The notes under the pieces: model-generated | Told to the model about the DNA's origin: nothing | Database searches by the model: none | Seen by the model: the letters and a program-made list of their open reading frames with translations, nothing else | Shown here: positions 25,579-34,229 of the stretch, piece by piece | Position numbering within the stretch: position 1 is the first letter of the stretch | How the letters are laid out: every line of letters starts with the position of its first letter | Program-made: the position numbers and the translations under genes | NCBI RefSeq assembly: GCF_050271975.1 | Contig: NZ_CP189850.1 | Location: 1,426,001 to 1,490,000, forward strand | DNA: 64,000 nucleotides | Direction: 5' to 3' | Source: Litorimonas sp947503715 | GTDB taxonomy: Bacteria; Pseudomonadota; Alphaproteobacteria; Caulobacterales; Maricaulaceae

Positions 25579-27489
25579 ATGTCTAAAACACCGCTTCTCG
25601 ATACCGTCAAAATTCCGGCCGATATGAAAGGCTTTTCGCGCGACCAGCTCAAGCAACTCGCCGATGAAGTCCGCACAGAGGTCATCGATGCCGTCTCTGT
25701 TACGGGCGGGCATTTGGGCGCGGGTCTGGGCGTGGTCGAGTTGACCGTCGCCATTCATGCGGTGTTCGATACGCCGGATGACAAGCTGATCTGGGACGTG
25801 GGCCATCAATGTTACCCGCATAAAGTCCTGACGGGACGTCGCGACCGGATCCGCACCCTGCGCAAGGGCGGTGGCCTGTCCGGTTTCACGAAACGCGCAG
25901 AATCTGAGTATGATCCCTTTGGCGCAGCACATAGCTCGACCTCGATTTCCGCAGGGATGGGCTTTGCCACGGCCCGCGATCTGGATGGTCGGAATAATCA
26001 CATCATCTCGGTGATCGGCGACGGGTCCATCACGGCGGGTATGGCCTATGAAGCCATGAACAATGCGGGCGCCACGGATTCGCGCCAGATTGTCATCCTG
26101 AACGATAATGATATGTCTATTGCCCCGCCTGTCGGTGCGATGAGCCATCTCCTCTCCCGCACAGTTAGCAGTGGCGGTTATCAAACGCTCCGCTCTGCCG
26201 CGAAATCCGCCATCGCCAATGCCCCGCGCCCGATTAAGACGACCGCCAAACGCGCCGAAGAATATACGCGCGGTATGTTTATGGGCGGAACGTGGTTCGA
26301 AGAACTCGGCTTCTATTATGTCGGACCCGTGGACGGACATGACCTTGATGCGCTCGTCCCTGTTTTGGAAAATGTGAAGAAGATGAAGGAGGGCCCGGTC
26401 CTCATTCACGTGGTCACGCAAAAGGGGAAGGGCTACGCCCCCGCCGAGAACTCCGCCGATAAATATCACGGCGTCTCGAAATTCAACGTCGTCACGGGTG
26501 AACAGTCTAAAGCCAAAGCCAATGCGCCGAGCTATACCAAAGTCTTCGCCGAGAGCCTGATTTCAGAGGCGCGCAAGGACGACAAAATTGTCGGTATCAC
26601 GGCGGCCATGCCGGGCGGGACGGGCATGAAAGAATTCGGACAGGTCTTCCCTGACCGTATGTTCGATGTCGGCATCGCCGAACAACATGCCGTGACTTTT
26701 GCGGGCGGCCTCGCGGCGGATGGGTACAAACCGTTCTGCGCGATTTATTCGACCTTCCTGCAACGCGGTTATGACCAAGTTGTGCATGATATTGCGCTGC
26801 AAAATCTGCCCGTGCGTTTCGCGATGGACCGGGCGGGCCTCGTCGGGGCAGATGGCCCAACCCATGCGGGTGCGTTTGATATTGCCTATCTCGGCTGCCT
26901 GCCGAATATGGTCCTTATGGCGGCTGCGGATGAAAACGAGCTCGCGCGGATGGTCGCAACGGCGGTCGCCCGCGATGACGGTCCGACAGGGTTCCGATAT
27001 GCGCGCGGTGAAGCCACAGGCATCGGGATTGATCCCAACCCGCAACCGCTCGAAATCGGCAAAGGTCGAATTTTACGTGAAGGCACCCGTGTCGCTATAT
27101 TTTCCTATGGGACACGTCTCGCGGAAGCGATGGCAGCGGCGGAACAACTCGAAACACTCGGCCTGTCGACCACGGTCGCGGATGCGCGGTTTGCTAAGCC
27201 GCTCGACACAGACCTGCTCTGCCGTCTCGCAGATGAACATGAAGTCCTCATAACGATTGAAGAGGGATCTGTGGGCGGGTTCGGCGCGTTCTGTCTCCAC
27301 GCTCTGGCCGATGCCGGACGCCTGGATAATGGCGTCAAAATCCGCACCATGACCCTTCCCGATCTATATATCGACCAAGACAGCCCCGCCCTGATGTATA
27401 AGCAAGCCGGACTGGATGCAGATGCCATTGTTGAAAAAGTGTTCGAGGTCATTGGCCGTGATGTGGCCGGAATGCAGGGATTGGCTTAA
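25579..27489 (+). CDS. dxs: 1-deoxy-D-xylulose-5-phosphate synthase
   Basis: This 636-residue thiamine diphosphate enzyme makes DXP from pyruvate and glyceraldehyde 3-phosphate, the first step of the MEP isoprenoid pathway. Visible marks are VGHQCYPHKVLTGRRD, the TPP/Mg motif VIGDGSITAGMAYEAMNNAG, DVGIAEQHAVTFAGGLA and the C-terminal transketolase-like fold. I prefer the ATG at 25579, preceded by GAGG at 5-base spacing; the ATG at 25564 is an alternative. It follows ispA by 40 bases and precedes tlyA. Confidence 0.97.
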   Translation: MSKTPLLDTVKIPADMKGFSRDQLKQLADEVRTEVIDAVSVTGGHLGAGLGVVELTVAIHAVFDTPDDKLIWDVGHQCYPHKVLTGRRDRIRTLRKGGGLSGFTKRAESEYDPFGAAHSSTSISAGMGFATARDLDGRNNHIISVIGDGSITAGMAYEAMNNAGATDSRQIVILNDNDMSIAPPVGAMSHLLSRTVSSGGYQTLRSAAKSAIANAPRPIKTTAKRAEEYTRGMFMGGTWFEELGFYYVGPVDGHDLDALVPVLENVKKMKEGPVLIHVVTQKGKGYAPAENSADKYHGVSKFNVVTGEQSKAKANAPSYTKVFAESLISEARKDDKIVGITAAMPGGTGMKEFGQVFPDRMFDVGIAEQHAVTFAGGLAADGYKPFCAIYSTFLQRGYDQVVHDIALQNLPVRFAMDRAGLVGADGPTHAGAFDIAYLGCLPNMVLMAAADENELARMVATAVARDDGPTGFRYARGEATGIGIDPNPQPLEIGKGRILREGTRVAIFSYGTRLAEAMAAAEQLETLGLSTTVADARFAKPLDTDLLCRLADEHEVLITIEEGSVGGFGAFCLHALADAGRLDNGVKIRTMTLPDLYIDQDSPALMYKQAGLDADAIVEKVFEVIGRDVAGMQGLA

Positions 27490-27537
27490 TAAACCCTCCC
27501 TCTATGGGAGAAGGAAAGTACTGTTTGATATCTCCCC

Positions 27538-28260
27538 ATGCGTGCTGACCAATATCTGACCCTTCACAAACATTACGACTCCCGTGCGCGGGCGCAGGCG
27601 GCGATTAAGGCCGGCTTAGTTATTGTGAATGGACGCACGCTCAAAAAGCCGTCCGAGAAGATTGCGGAGGGCGCGTCTGTTTCTGCAGGACGGGAACATC
27701 CTTGGGTCTCACGGGGGGGGATGAAACTGGACCATGCGCTGAAAACATTTGGCGTAGATGTGATGGGGCGGACGGGGCTGGACGTTGGATCCTCAACAGG
27801 CGGCTTTTCGCAAGTCCTCGTCTCGCGCGGGGCGTCCAAAGTCTATGCCGTGGATGTCGGCCATGGACAGTTGCACCGTGATTTACACGGCGAACCGCAC
27901 ATTCTCTCTATGGAAGGGCGGGACGCCCGCACGCTCTCTCCGACTGACTTTGATCCTGCGCCGGATATTGTCGTGTGTGATGCGAGTTTTATTTCCGCGA
28001 TGAAGGTCCTCGAAATCCCCCTGCGTTTGGCTGCACCGACCGCAGACCTCATCACCCTCGTGAAGCCGCAATTCGAAGTCGGGAAAGTTGGTCTTGGCAA
28101 AGGCGGCCTCGTCAAAACCGAAGAGCTTGGTCTACGTGCGCTGGACGATGTGAAACGCTGGACCATTGCGCAGGGCTGGCGGGTGGTTGCGACCGACCTC
28201 TCGCCGATCAAGGGCGGGTCCGGCAATACGGAATACCTGCTTCACGCACGGCGCCCATAA
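27538..28260 (+). CDS. tlyA: TlyA family rRNA 2'-O-methyltransferase
   Basis: This 240-residue protein has an N-terminal S4 RNA-binding domain (MRADQYLTLHKHYDSRARAQAAIKAGLVIVNGR) and an FtsJ-like methyltransferase domain with GLDVGSSTGGFSQVLVSRGA, DVGHGQLH and LVKPQFEVGK. TlyA enzymes 2'-O-methylate 16S and/or 23S rRNA; older annotations call them hemolysins. The gene follows dxs by 48 bases, and dxs-tlyA linkage is common. Its stop codon adjoins a hairpin oriented for the opposite-strand gene. Confidence 0.94.
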   Translation: MRADQYLTLHKHYDSRARAQAAIKAGLVIVNGRTLKKPSEKIAEGASVSAGREHPWVSRGGMKLDHALKTFGVDVMGRTGLDVGSSTGGFSQVLVSRGASKVYAVDVGHGQLHRDLHGEPHILSMEGRDARTLSPTDFDPAPDIVVCDASFISAMKVLEIPLRLAAPTADLITLVKPQFEVGKVGLGKGGLVKTEELGLRALDDVKRWTIAQGWRVVATDLSPIKGGSGNTEYLLHARRP

Positions 28261-28282
28261 AAACCCCGCTGAAAAAGCGGGG
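28258..28282 (-). terminator. Rho-independent terminator for the glycine-zipper gene
   Basis: The stem CCCCGC/GCGGGG has a 7-base loop. On the minus strand it is followed by a run of five T residues, and it lies ten bases beyond the stop of the minus-strand gene at 28293. On the plus strand there is no T tract, so it serves the minus-strand gene rather than tlyA. Confidence 0.85.
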
Positions 28283-28292
28283 TCTAGAGAGC

Positions 28293-28952
28293 CTAGTGGC
28301 CACGGCGTCGATAATGACGCTGATGTCCGCGGTTACGATGTCGTAAGTTGCGGTTTGAATATCCGCGATTGCGATATCCCCGATTCCGATATCCACGATT
28401 GCCCGTATTAATATTAATCGAAATCCCCGTGCGCGGGGCGCGGTAATAGGGATTATAGGCCGGACGGTGATAGGAATAAGACGGCGCGCGATAAGTCGTC
28501 GTCGTATAAGTCCGCGTTGGGTAATTATAATATCCCTGCGGCGCATAACCCTGATTATAATAGGTTTGTGCGGGCTGCTGATAATAGCCGCCATTATTAT
28601 AGTAACCCGTTTGCGGGTTGTAATAACCGCCGCGATGCTGGGTCTGGTAGTAACCACCATTACTGTGATAGCCGCGGTTGCTGCTGCCGTCGCTGGCAAT
28701 CGCTGCGCCTGCGACACCCCCAATCACAGCGCCAAGGACGGAGCCTTCCGTACGTGCGCCATTGCCGGCAAGCTGGCTGCCGAGGACGCCGCCTGCAATG
28801 GCACCAATCGCCCCGCCGAGTAGTTGGTCATCGCCATTACTTTGGTGACGGTGTTGATAGCCATTATCATGGGCTGAGGCGGGCGCGGCAAAGCTGACGG
28901 CGGTGGCCGCCATGATAATCGCGGCTGATTTAAAAGTCGTGGAAAAACGCAT
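28293..28952 (-). CDS. Glycine-zipper envelope protein with Tyr/Gln- and Arg-rich tail
   Basis: This 219-residue protein has a signal peptide (cleavage after AAPASA, near residue 27) and a glycine-zipper 2TM-type core: LLGGAIGAIAGGVLGSQLAG, GSVLGAVIGGVAGAAIAS. Residues 75-170 are low-complexity and rich in G, Y, Q and N. The C-terminus is a run of NRGYRNRG-type repeats ending in Arg/His. Glycine-zipper domains of this sort occur in outer-membrane-associated 17-kDa antigen-like proteins. It is the first of three related genes in a row on this strand. The function is unknown. Confidence 0.83.
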   Translation of the reverse strand: MRFSTTFKSAAIIMAATAVSFAAPASAHDNGYQHRHQSNGDDQLLGGAIGAIAGGVLGSQLAGNGARTEGSVLGAVIGGVAGAAIASDGSSNRGYHSNGGYYQTQHRGGYYNPQTGYYNNGGYYQQPAQTYYNQGYAPQGYYNYPTRTYTTTTYRAPSYSYHRPAYNPYYRAPRTGISININTGNRGYRNRGYRNRGYSNRNLRHRNRGHQRHYRRRGH

Positions 28953-28973
28953 AACAGGGTCCTTTCGTCCAAA

Positions 28974-28995
28974 ACGGCAGATATAACACTGCCGT
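28974..28995. promoter_or_regulatory. Inverted repeat in the leader of the glycine-zipper gene
   Basis: A perfect 7-base inverted repeat, ACGGCAG and CTGCCGT with an 8-base AT-rich spacer, lies 22 bases upstream of the ATG at 28952. It could be an operator or a 5' leader hairpin. No regulator is identified. Confidence 0.4.
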
Positions 28996-29114
28996 GCGTT
29001 CTGGATGGTACCGTCTCCCTACAGACGTTGAGCTGTACCTAGTCTTAATGACTTATAAACGTATGACAAAAAGTGGTGGATTTTGCAAATCCGGAACTGA
29101 GTCCCGTTTACATG

Positions 29115-29143
29115 CGAAAAACGCCCCGCCTTTCGACGGAGCG
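29115..29143 (-). terminator. Rho-independent terminator for the Cys-repeat gene
   Basis: On the minus strand CGCTCCG pairs with CGGGGCG (one wobble) around an 8-base loop, followed by TTTTT. It is 68 bases downstream of the stop of the minus-strand gene at 29211. Confidence 0.75.
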
Positions 29144-29210
29144 CTCTGCACGCGTTAGGACAATGTGGGGTAGCCCGTCCCGCGAACTTTCGGTTCAGCC
29201 CGATTGTACT

Positions 29211-30725
29211 TTAGTGGGGGTTTTTACAGGTCGCCGCATCGTGGCGGTAACCTGGAATAACGCGCCCAGTTTCATCATACATCCTTTTTCCGTCGCCATA
29301 GCAATACTCTCCGCCTGTTATGGTTTCCTCAATGATAACGGCAGGGCTCTCATCCAAACAAACAGAGCCGTTATAATAGGTGCCAGTCGGACATGTCGGT
29401 GTGACAGGTGTAGACGGAACATAAACCGGTGCCTGCTCAACAATGCGGACCGGCGCTTCGCAGGTACCATTACCCAGATCGGTTGTACCCGCGGGACAGG
29501 CTTGGTTGACGACGATCGGTGCGCTGCCGAGAATCGTCTTGGGCGGTTCCTGACAGGTCCCGTTGCCGAGATCTGTTGTGCCCGCGGGACAGGCGGAAGG
29601 GATAACAATCGGCGCCGCACCCATCACTGTTTTCGCGGGTTCCTGACATGTGCCATTGCCCATATCCGTCGTTCCGGCGGGGCAAGTGGCGGGAATGACA
29701 ATAGGAGCTGCGCCCATGACTGTTTTCGGAGGTTCTTGGCAAGTGCCGTTTCCGAGGTCCGTTGTGCCTGCGGGGCAGCTCTGTGGAATAACAATCGGGG
29801 CTGCGCCTAAGATTGTGCGGGCAGGTTCCTGACAGGTCCCATTGCCCATATCCGTTGTGCCTGTGGGACAGCTTGAGGGAATAACTGTTGGCGCTGGCGC
29901 CCGTACAACACGTGGCGCACTGAGGCAGGACCCATCGGATTGTTGTGTTGTCCCGGACGGGCAGGGCTGATCAACAACCACACGCTCGCGACGAACGATC
30001 TCCGGCTCGACGCGAATACGCTGGCGGATGACGCGGGTTTGTACCGGCTGCACGCGCGGCGTCGTGTAGGTTGTGACGGGAATGACCGGACCTGCCACAT
30101 AGCCACCGGGGACATATTGCGGCGCAGGCGCATGGGCAGGCGCGCCACGGTAAGCTTGTCCGCGATATGTGCCGGGCAGGGTTACATTATAATTTGCAGC
30201 AGGCGCTGCATATCCGCCGCCATAAGCACCATAAGGCGCGGGTGCACCGTAAACGGGACCGCCGCTATAGCGTGCATTGGACCGTCCATTTGCGCTGCGG
30301 TTAGAGAGCGAATATCCGGCGAGGCCGCCAAGGACTGCACCAATCGCCGTGCCTTCTTCGCGCTGGCCTGAGCCTGCAAGATTGGACCCAATCGCGCCGC
30401 CAAGACCGGCACCAATCGCGGTTCCCGCCAGATTGCGTCCGTTAAAACCCGGGTTAAACTGTCCGGCATAAGGGTTGCCGTAATAACTTGATTGCGAATT
30501 GCCGTAGGCTGCGCCTGCCAAACCGCCTGCCAGTGCACCAATGGCCGCGCCTTCTGTGCGATTGCCGGACGGTGCGACTTGGGAGCCGATGACACTGCCA
30601 AGGCCTGCCCCAACCGTGCCGCCCAGGACTGTATTGTTGTCGAGGCCGCCAATCAGTTGGGCGGACGCCGTCGCGGGGAAAAAGGCCACTGTCGCAATGG
30701 CGGCTGTCGAAAGTAAAAATTTCAT
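29211..30725 (-). CDS. Secreted glycine-zipper protein with six cysteine-pair repeats
   Basis: This 504-residue protein has a signal peptide (MKFLLSTAAIATVAFFPATASA) and three glycine-zipper blocks at about residues 25-130, each shaped like GAAIGALAGGLAG. A G/A/Y/P-rich linker and a VRQRIRVEPEIVRRERVVV segment follow. Then come six 31-residue units of the form CPxGTTDxGNGTCQEPxKTVxGAAPIVIP, each with two cysteines 12 residues apart, and a final diverged CPTGTYYNGSVC unit. The repeats suggest an extracellular, disulfide-stabilised stalk or adhesin-like part. The start is the ATG at 30725. I know no named family for the full architecture. Confidence 0.82.
   Translation of the reverse strand: MKFLLSTAAIATVAFFPATASAQLIGGLDNNTVLGGTVGAGLGSVIGSQVAPSGNRTEGAAIGALAGGLAGAAYGNSQSSYYGNPYAGQFNPGFNGRNLAGTAIGAGLGGAIGSNLAGSGQREEGTAIGAVLGGLAGYSLSNRSANGRSNARYSGGPVYGAPAPYGAYGGGYAAPAANYNVTLPGTYRGQAYRGAPAHAPAPQYVPGGYVAGPVIPVTTYTTPRVQPVQTRVIRQRIRVEPEIVRRERVVVDQPCPSGTTQQSDGSCLSAPRVVRAPAPTVIPSSCPTGTTDMGNGTCQEPARTILGAAPIVIPQSCPAGTTDLGNGTCQEPPKTVMGAAPIVIPATCPAGTTDMGNGTCQEPAKTVMGAAPIVIPSACPAGTTDLGNGTCQEPPKTILGSAPIVVNQACPAGTTDLGNGTCEAPVRIVEQAPVYVPSTPVTPTCPTGTYYNGSVCLDESPAVIIEETITGGEYCYGDGKRMYDETGRVIPGYRHDAATCKNPH
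29406..29963 (-). repeat. Tandem 93-bp repeats, six units, coding
   Basis: Six units in exact 93-base register encode the Cys-pair repeats of the protein at 29211-30725. The CP codons start at 29493, 29586, 29679, 29772, 29865 and 29958 on the plus strand. The central four units are nearly identical; the first (toward 29963) and the last half of the final one have diverged. Such arrays change copy number readily. Confidence 0.9.
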
Positions 30726-31031
30726 GTCTTCAGGCTCCTGTCGTGCCAACCCGTCTTCTGAAACGGATTTGTCTTTGAGGGAGCCGAAAATTCCGACGAT
30801 CCCACCATTTTTCGGTTTGGCCTGCTTATGTGCAAGTCTCGCGCCGCATTCGGTTTTACTCTAGCATAAATTCAAGGGTGTTCCCAAAAACCTTCGCCTG
30901 TCACGGGAATCGCAAATGAAAAAGCCCGACCTACGAGATGCAGGCCGGGCTATTAGGTCCACTGGAAGGCTCCCCAAGCGGGAAGTTTTTGGAGGTCCAC
31001 CAGGTCCCGTTAGGGACAAGACCCGGTGGCT
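30726..31031. other. Intergenic region between two glycine-zipper genes
   Basis: These 306 bases hold no supported gene. The part next to 30725 is the leader of the Cys-repeat gene, with AGGAG about 10 bases before its ATG. The middle contains the terminator of the gene at 31032. No other structure stood out. Confidence 0.6.
30918..30951 (-). terminator. Rho-independent terminator for the third glycine-zipper gene
   Basis: On the minus strand AGCCCGGCCT pairs with AGGTCGGGCT around a loop of about 9 bases and is followed by TTTTC. It lies about 80 bases downstream of the stop at 31032. Confidence 0.8.
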
Positions 31032-31751
31032 CTAATGTCCGTCATAACACAGGTTCCGCGAGGAGCCGTGATAGTGACCGCGACGGGTTTGCTGGCGATA
31101 GTCGTCGCGGCGGTAATCCGTGCGGCGGTAATCATTCCGACCGGCGCCGTATTTCTTGATCCGTCGCTTCTCGCGCTTCAATTGATCCAGGCGGTAGCCA
31201 TTGGCCTCAATCGCACGACGCAGGTCCGGACGATATCCACGGGAATATTTCAGCTCGCGCTTCAGACGATCACCTTCATAACGGGTCCGCTCAATCTCGC
31301 GTTTGACACGCTCCAGCGGGTCGACGCGATAGCCACGGTTATAACCGTAATCATTATGCGTCGTGTGGCGACGGTGGCTTTTATGTCCGACGGTTTGGAC
31401 CCGGGCATTGTTGTTGCCGTAAGTCGTGCGGGTCGGGTACTGGTTTGTCGTCCGGTAGCGCTTGTCGGTTTTCTCGCAATCATTTGCGCCGTCACCGATA
31501 GCTGCACCGGCGATGCCGCCGATAATCGCACCGAGGATGGCGCCTTCGGTCTTGTCACCGCGGCCGGCGATTTCTTCGCCGATCACTGTGCCGAGAGAGC
31601 CGCCGACGACACCGCCAAGAATGGCGTTTTCTGTATCGGCGCAATTCTTGTTATAGGAATTGCCAGCGAAAGCAGTGGCGGGGAGGGCGAATGTTGCCGC
31701 AGCCAGCGTGACTGCAGCGAGGGCCGTTTTGACTGTTTTAGTTTTGGTCAT
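31032..31751 (-). CDS. Glycine-zipper 2TM domain envelope protein with basic C-terminus
   Basis: This 239-residue protein has a signal peptide (cleavage after ALPATAFA, near residue 29). A glycine-zipper region follows: AILGGVVGGSLGTVIGEEIAG and GAILGAIIGGIAGAAIGDGAND. The long C-terminal half is rich in R, Y and K, with YNRGYRVDPLERVKREIERTRYEGDRLKRELKYSRG forming a likely amphipathic helix. Two cysteines flank the zipper. It is the furthest upstream of three similar minus-strand genes, each with its own terminator, so they look like a locally duplicated envelope-protein family rather than one operon. The function is unknown. Confidence 0.82.
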   Translation of the reverse strand: MTKTKTVKTALAAVTLAAATFALPATAFAGNSYNKNCADTENAILGGVVGGSLGTVIGEEIAGRGDKTEGAILGAIIGGIAGAAIGDGANDCEKTDKRYRTTNQYPTRTTYGNNNARVQTVGHKSHRRHTTHNDYGYNRGYRVDPLERVKREIERTRYEGDRLKRELKYSRGYRPDLRRAIEANGYRLDQLKREKRRIKKYGAGRNDYRRTDYRRDDYRQQTRRGHYHGSSRNLCYDGH

Positions 31752-31875
31752 CAGGTTTCTCCTGTCTAGGCTACGGTTGGGAAGATGCCCGTCCGATGAA
31801 ACCTATTTAGGAGAGTGGATTTGAACCAACCCTGATTTCAAAATTCATTCTCAGTTCAGATAAAATTAAGTGTCT

Positions 31876-32967
31876 TTAGCCGTTTAAATGCGCGTTCAAA
31901 AAATCACCGACACCATCCAAGGCCTGATTGGCCTCGGGGATTTTATCGTCGAAAATCGGCCAGACATGCGGTAAGCCGCCCGCCCAGTTTTGGAAGGTAG
32001 CGGATGACCCTGCGGCTTCCATTTTCGCCGTATAGCGCGCCCCGTCATCATACAGGACTTCCTCTTGCGCCGCGAGAATGAGCGTGGGCGGGAGGTTCGA
32101 GAGGTCATCAAAGATGGGCGATTGATCCGGGTCTGCAGGGTTCATACCGGAATGGCGCTTCATGGCGGGCAGCAGAATGATGCGCGGGATTTTCATGAGT
32201 TTACCCAAAAGCGGCTTCAACATTAAATCTGTTTCCAGATTCGATTTCAGGGATGGGGAAGACAATGTGCCGTCCACACCCGGAGAGAACGCGATGACCG
32301 CATCAGGTTTCCTTGCCGCGTTTTCACGGGACCAGTTCGAGAGCATCAGTGCCAAATTACCGCCTGCACTGTCCCCGCCAAGAGCCAGAGATTTGGCTTT
32401 GGCCGGACCGTCAGGGCCATTTTCCAACACCCAATCATAGGCAACGCGCGAATCCGTGATCGTATCACGACGGGAATTTTCCGGCATGAGACGGTAATTC
32501 GGGACGAAGACAGCGGCTTTTGTGCGTTTCGCCAAAGCCACAGAGAGTGGGCGGTGGCTAATGTCGGACCCAACAGTAAACGCGCCGCCATGCATATAGA
32601 GAATGCGTTTATCGGGGTCATAGCCTTCGACTAACGTCCAACTGCCCGTCATCGTGTTACCATCGACGTCAATTTCAGCAGGGCGGTACTCGGCTTTTAA
32701 GTCTGTACGGGCCAACCCGGCCGTATCGAACCGCTCCCGTTTCGCCTCCCAACCGGATCTCGCCGTGGCAGACACGCCCGGCCCACCAAACATCTCGCGG
32801 ATATATTGGTTCAAATCGTCCAGCGCTTTGGACGGCTTGGCGACGGCAAAGGGCGCAACCTCGCGATCAAATTCACTGAGATCAGCCCCTGCAAGTTTGC
32901 GGCTGCGAAGATAAAGATAGGTAAAGAGCACGAGAATGAGGACCAATAGAGCGAGGAGATATGACAT
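31876..32967 (-). CDS. Alpha/beta hydrolase, hormone-sensitive-lipase type esterase
   Basis: This 363-residue protein has an N-terminal hydrophobic anchor (about 2-20). The HSL-family oxyanion motif is ILYMHGGAFTVGSDISHR, the nucleophile elbow is ALGGDSAGGNLAL, and the late catalytic residues are in the region of LPHVWPIF. It probably hydrolyses short-chain esters at the inner-membrane surface. It is convergent with neither neighbour: aroC lies just upstream on the same strand with a 55-base gap to this start. The substrate is unknown. Confidence 0.9.
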   Translation of the reverse strand: MSYLLALLVLILVLFTYLYLRSRKLAGADLSEFDREVAPFAVAKPSKALDDLNQYIREMFGGPGVSATARSGWEAKRERFDTAGLARTDLKAEYRPAEIDVDGNTMTGSWTLVEGYDPDKRILYMHGGAFTVGSDISHRPLSVALAKRTKAAVFVPNYRLMPENSRRDTITDSRVAYDWVLENGPDGPAKAKSLALGGDSAGGNLALMLSNWSRENAARKPDAVIAFSPGVDGTLSSPSLKSNLETDLMLKPLLGKLMKIPRIILLPAMKRHSGMNPADPDQSPIFDDLSNLPPTLILAAQEEVLYDDGARYTAKMEAAGSSATFQNWAGGLPHVWPIFDDKIPEANQALDGVGDFLNAHLNG

Positions 32968-33022
32968 GCCTCCCCGCTAACGGTCTTAGCGTGTGACGTC
33001 CAGCCTCTGCTATGCAGTCGCC

Positions 33023-34096
33023 CTATGCGCCAACCTGCCCACGATGGCGGAGCATGTGATCCGCCAGCGTTACGGCCATCATAGCCTCAGCGACGGGGAC
33101 GGCGCGGATGCCGACACAGGGGTCGTGGCGGCCTTTGGTTCTCACGTCGATTTCATTGCCTTTGGCGTCTATGGATTTCACTTCCGTGAGCATGGAGGAG
33201 GTCGGCTTAATGGCGAGGCGAGCCGTGACTGTATCGCCATTAGAAATTCCGCCAAGTATTCCGCCGGAATGATTGCTCTGGAAATCGGCCTGTCCGTCTT
33301 TCATCCGGATTTCATCGGCGTTCTGGACACCTGACCAGCGGGCGGCCGCAAAACCTGCGCCGATTTCGACACCCTTGGCCGCATTAATAGACATCAGCCC
33401 CATGGCGAGATCGCTGTCGAGTTTTCCGTAAACGGGTGCGCCCCAACCAGCGGGAACGCCTGTCGCTTCGACATGGATGACGGCGCCGACTGAATTGCCG
33501 TCCTTGCGCACCGCGTCGAGATAGGACTCCCACTCTTTGGCGGCTTTTGCGTCAGGGCACCAGAACGGGTTCTGACTGACCACATCCCAATCCCAGTTTG
33601 CGGGATCAATATCTTGATCGCCAATAGAGACAACACAGCCGCGAATTTGAATATTTTCGCCGAGAACTTTGCGTGCAATGGCCCCCGCCGCGACACGGTT
33701 CGCAGTCTCCCGCGCCGAACTCCGTCCGCCGCCGCGGTAATCCCGAATGCCGTATTTCGCGTCATAGGTCAGATCCGCATGGCCGGGGCGGTAGCGGTCT
33801 TTGATCTCGGAATAATCCCGCGAGCGTTGGTCTGTGTTCTCAATCAAGAGCGAGATCGGGGTCCCCGTTGTCTGGCCTTCAAACACACCCGAGAGAATTT
33901 TCACAGCATCGGGTTCCTTGCGTTGGGTGACAAAGCGCGACGTGCCGGGTTTGCGTTGATCGAGGAAGGCCTGAATATCGCTTTCCGTCAGGGGAATGCG
34001 CGGCGGACAGCCGTCAACAACACAGCCAATGGCCGGGCCGTGGCTCTCGCCCCATGTTGTGAAGCGGAATAAGTGTCCGAAAGTGTTATGTGACAT
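33023..34096 (-). CDS. aroC: Chorismate synthase
   Basis: This 357-residue FMN-dependent enzyme makes chorismate from EPSP, the last shikimate step. All family signatures are visible: FRFTTWGESHGPAIGCVVDGCPP near the N-terminus, RPGHADLTYDAKYGIRDYRGGGRSSARETANRVAAGA in the middle, and GRHDPCVGIRAVPVAEAM near the end. The length is normal. It supplies the chorismate mutase encoded about 22 kb away in this window. The esterase gene follows on the same strand. Confidence 0.98.
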   Translation of the reverse strand: MSHNTFGHLFRFTTWGESHGPAIGCVVDGCPPRIPLTESDIQAFLDQRKPGTSRFVTQRKEPDAVKILSGVFEGQTTGTPISLLIENTDQRSRDYSEIKDRYRPGHADLTYDAKYGIRDYRGGGRSSARETANRVAAGAIARKVLGENIQIRGCVVSIGDQDIDPANWDWDVVSQNPFWCPDAKAAKEWESYLDAVRKDGNSVGAVIHVEATGVPAGWGAPVYGKLDSDLAMGLMSINAAKGVEIGAGFAAARWSGVQNADEIRMKDGQADFQSNHSGGILGGISNGDTVTARLAIKPTSSMLTEVKSIDAKGNEIDVRTKGRHDPCVGIRAVPVAEAMMAVTLADHMLRHRGQVGA

Positions 34097-34229
34097 AAGC
34101 GCGTCTTTAGCGGGCAGGGGCGGTGAAGGCTATGCCGGAAATCCGCTCTCTTCCATATTTGCTAAACTCGAAATGTGTTATAAAGATGAAACGCATCGAC
34201 CAATTCCGGTCTGATATACGGGGCGCAAT

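Noticed and set aside
25555..26469. 304-codon frame on the minus strand opposite dxs
   Set aside because: It is the shadow of dxs, with no protein-like composition and no supporting start signal.
28261..28282. Hairpin after tlyA considered as a tlyA terminator
   Set aside because: The T tract lies on the minus-strand side, so it serves the neighbouring minus-strand gene.
29073..29810. Plus-strand frame opposite the Cys-repeat gene
   Set aside because: Its sequence is the reverse of the repeat array and looks like shadow coding; the minus-strand protein has a signal peptide and a repeat structure.
29406..29963. Regular repeats considered as a CRISPR array
   Set aside because: The units are contiguous with no unique spacers, they are in a coding frame, and no cas genes are present.
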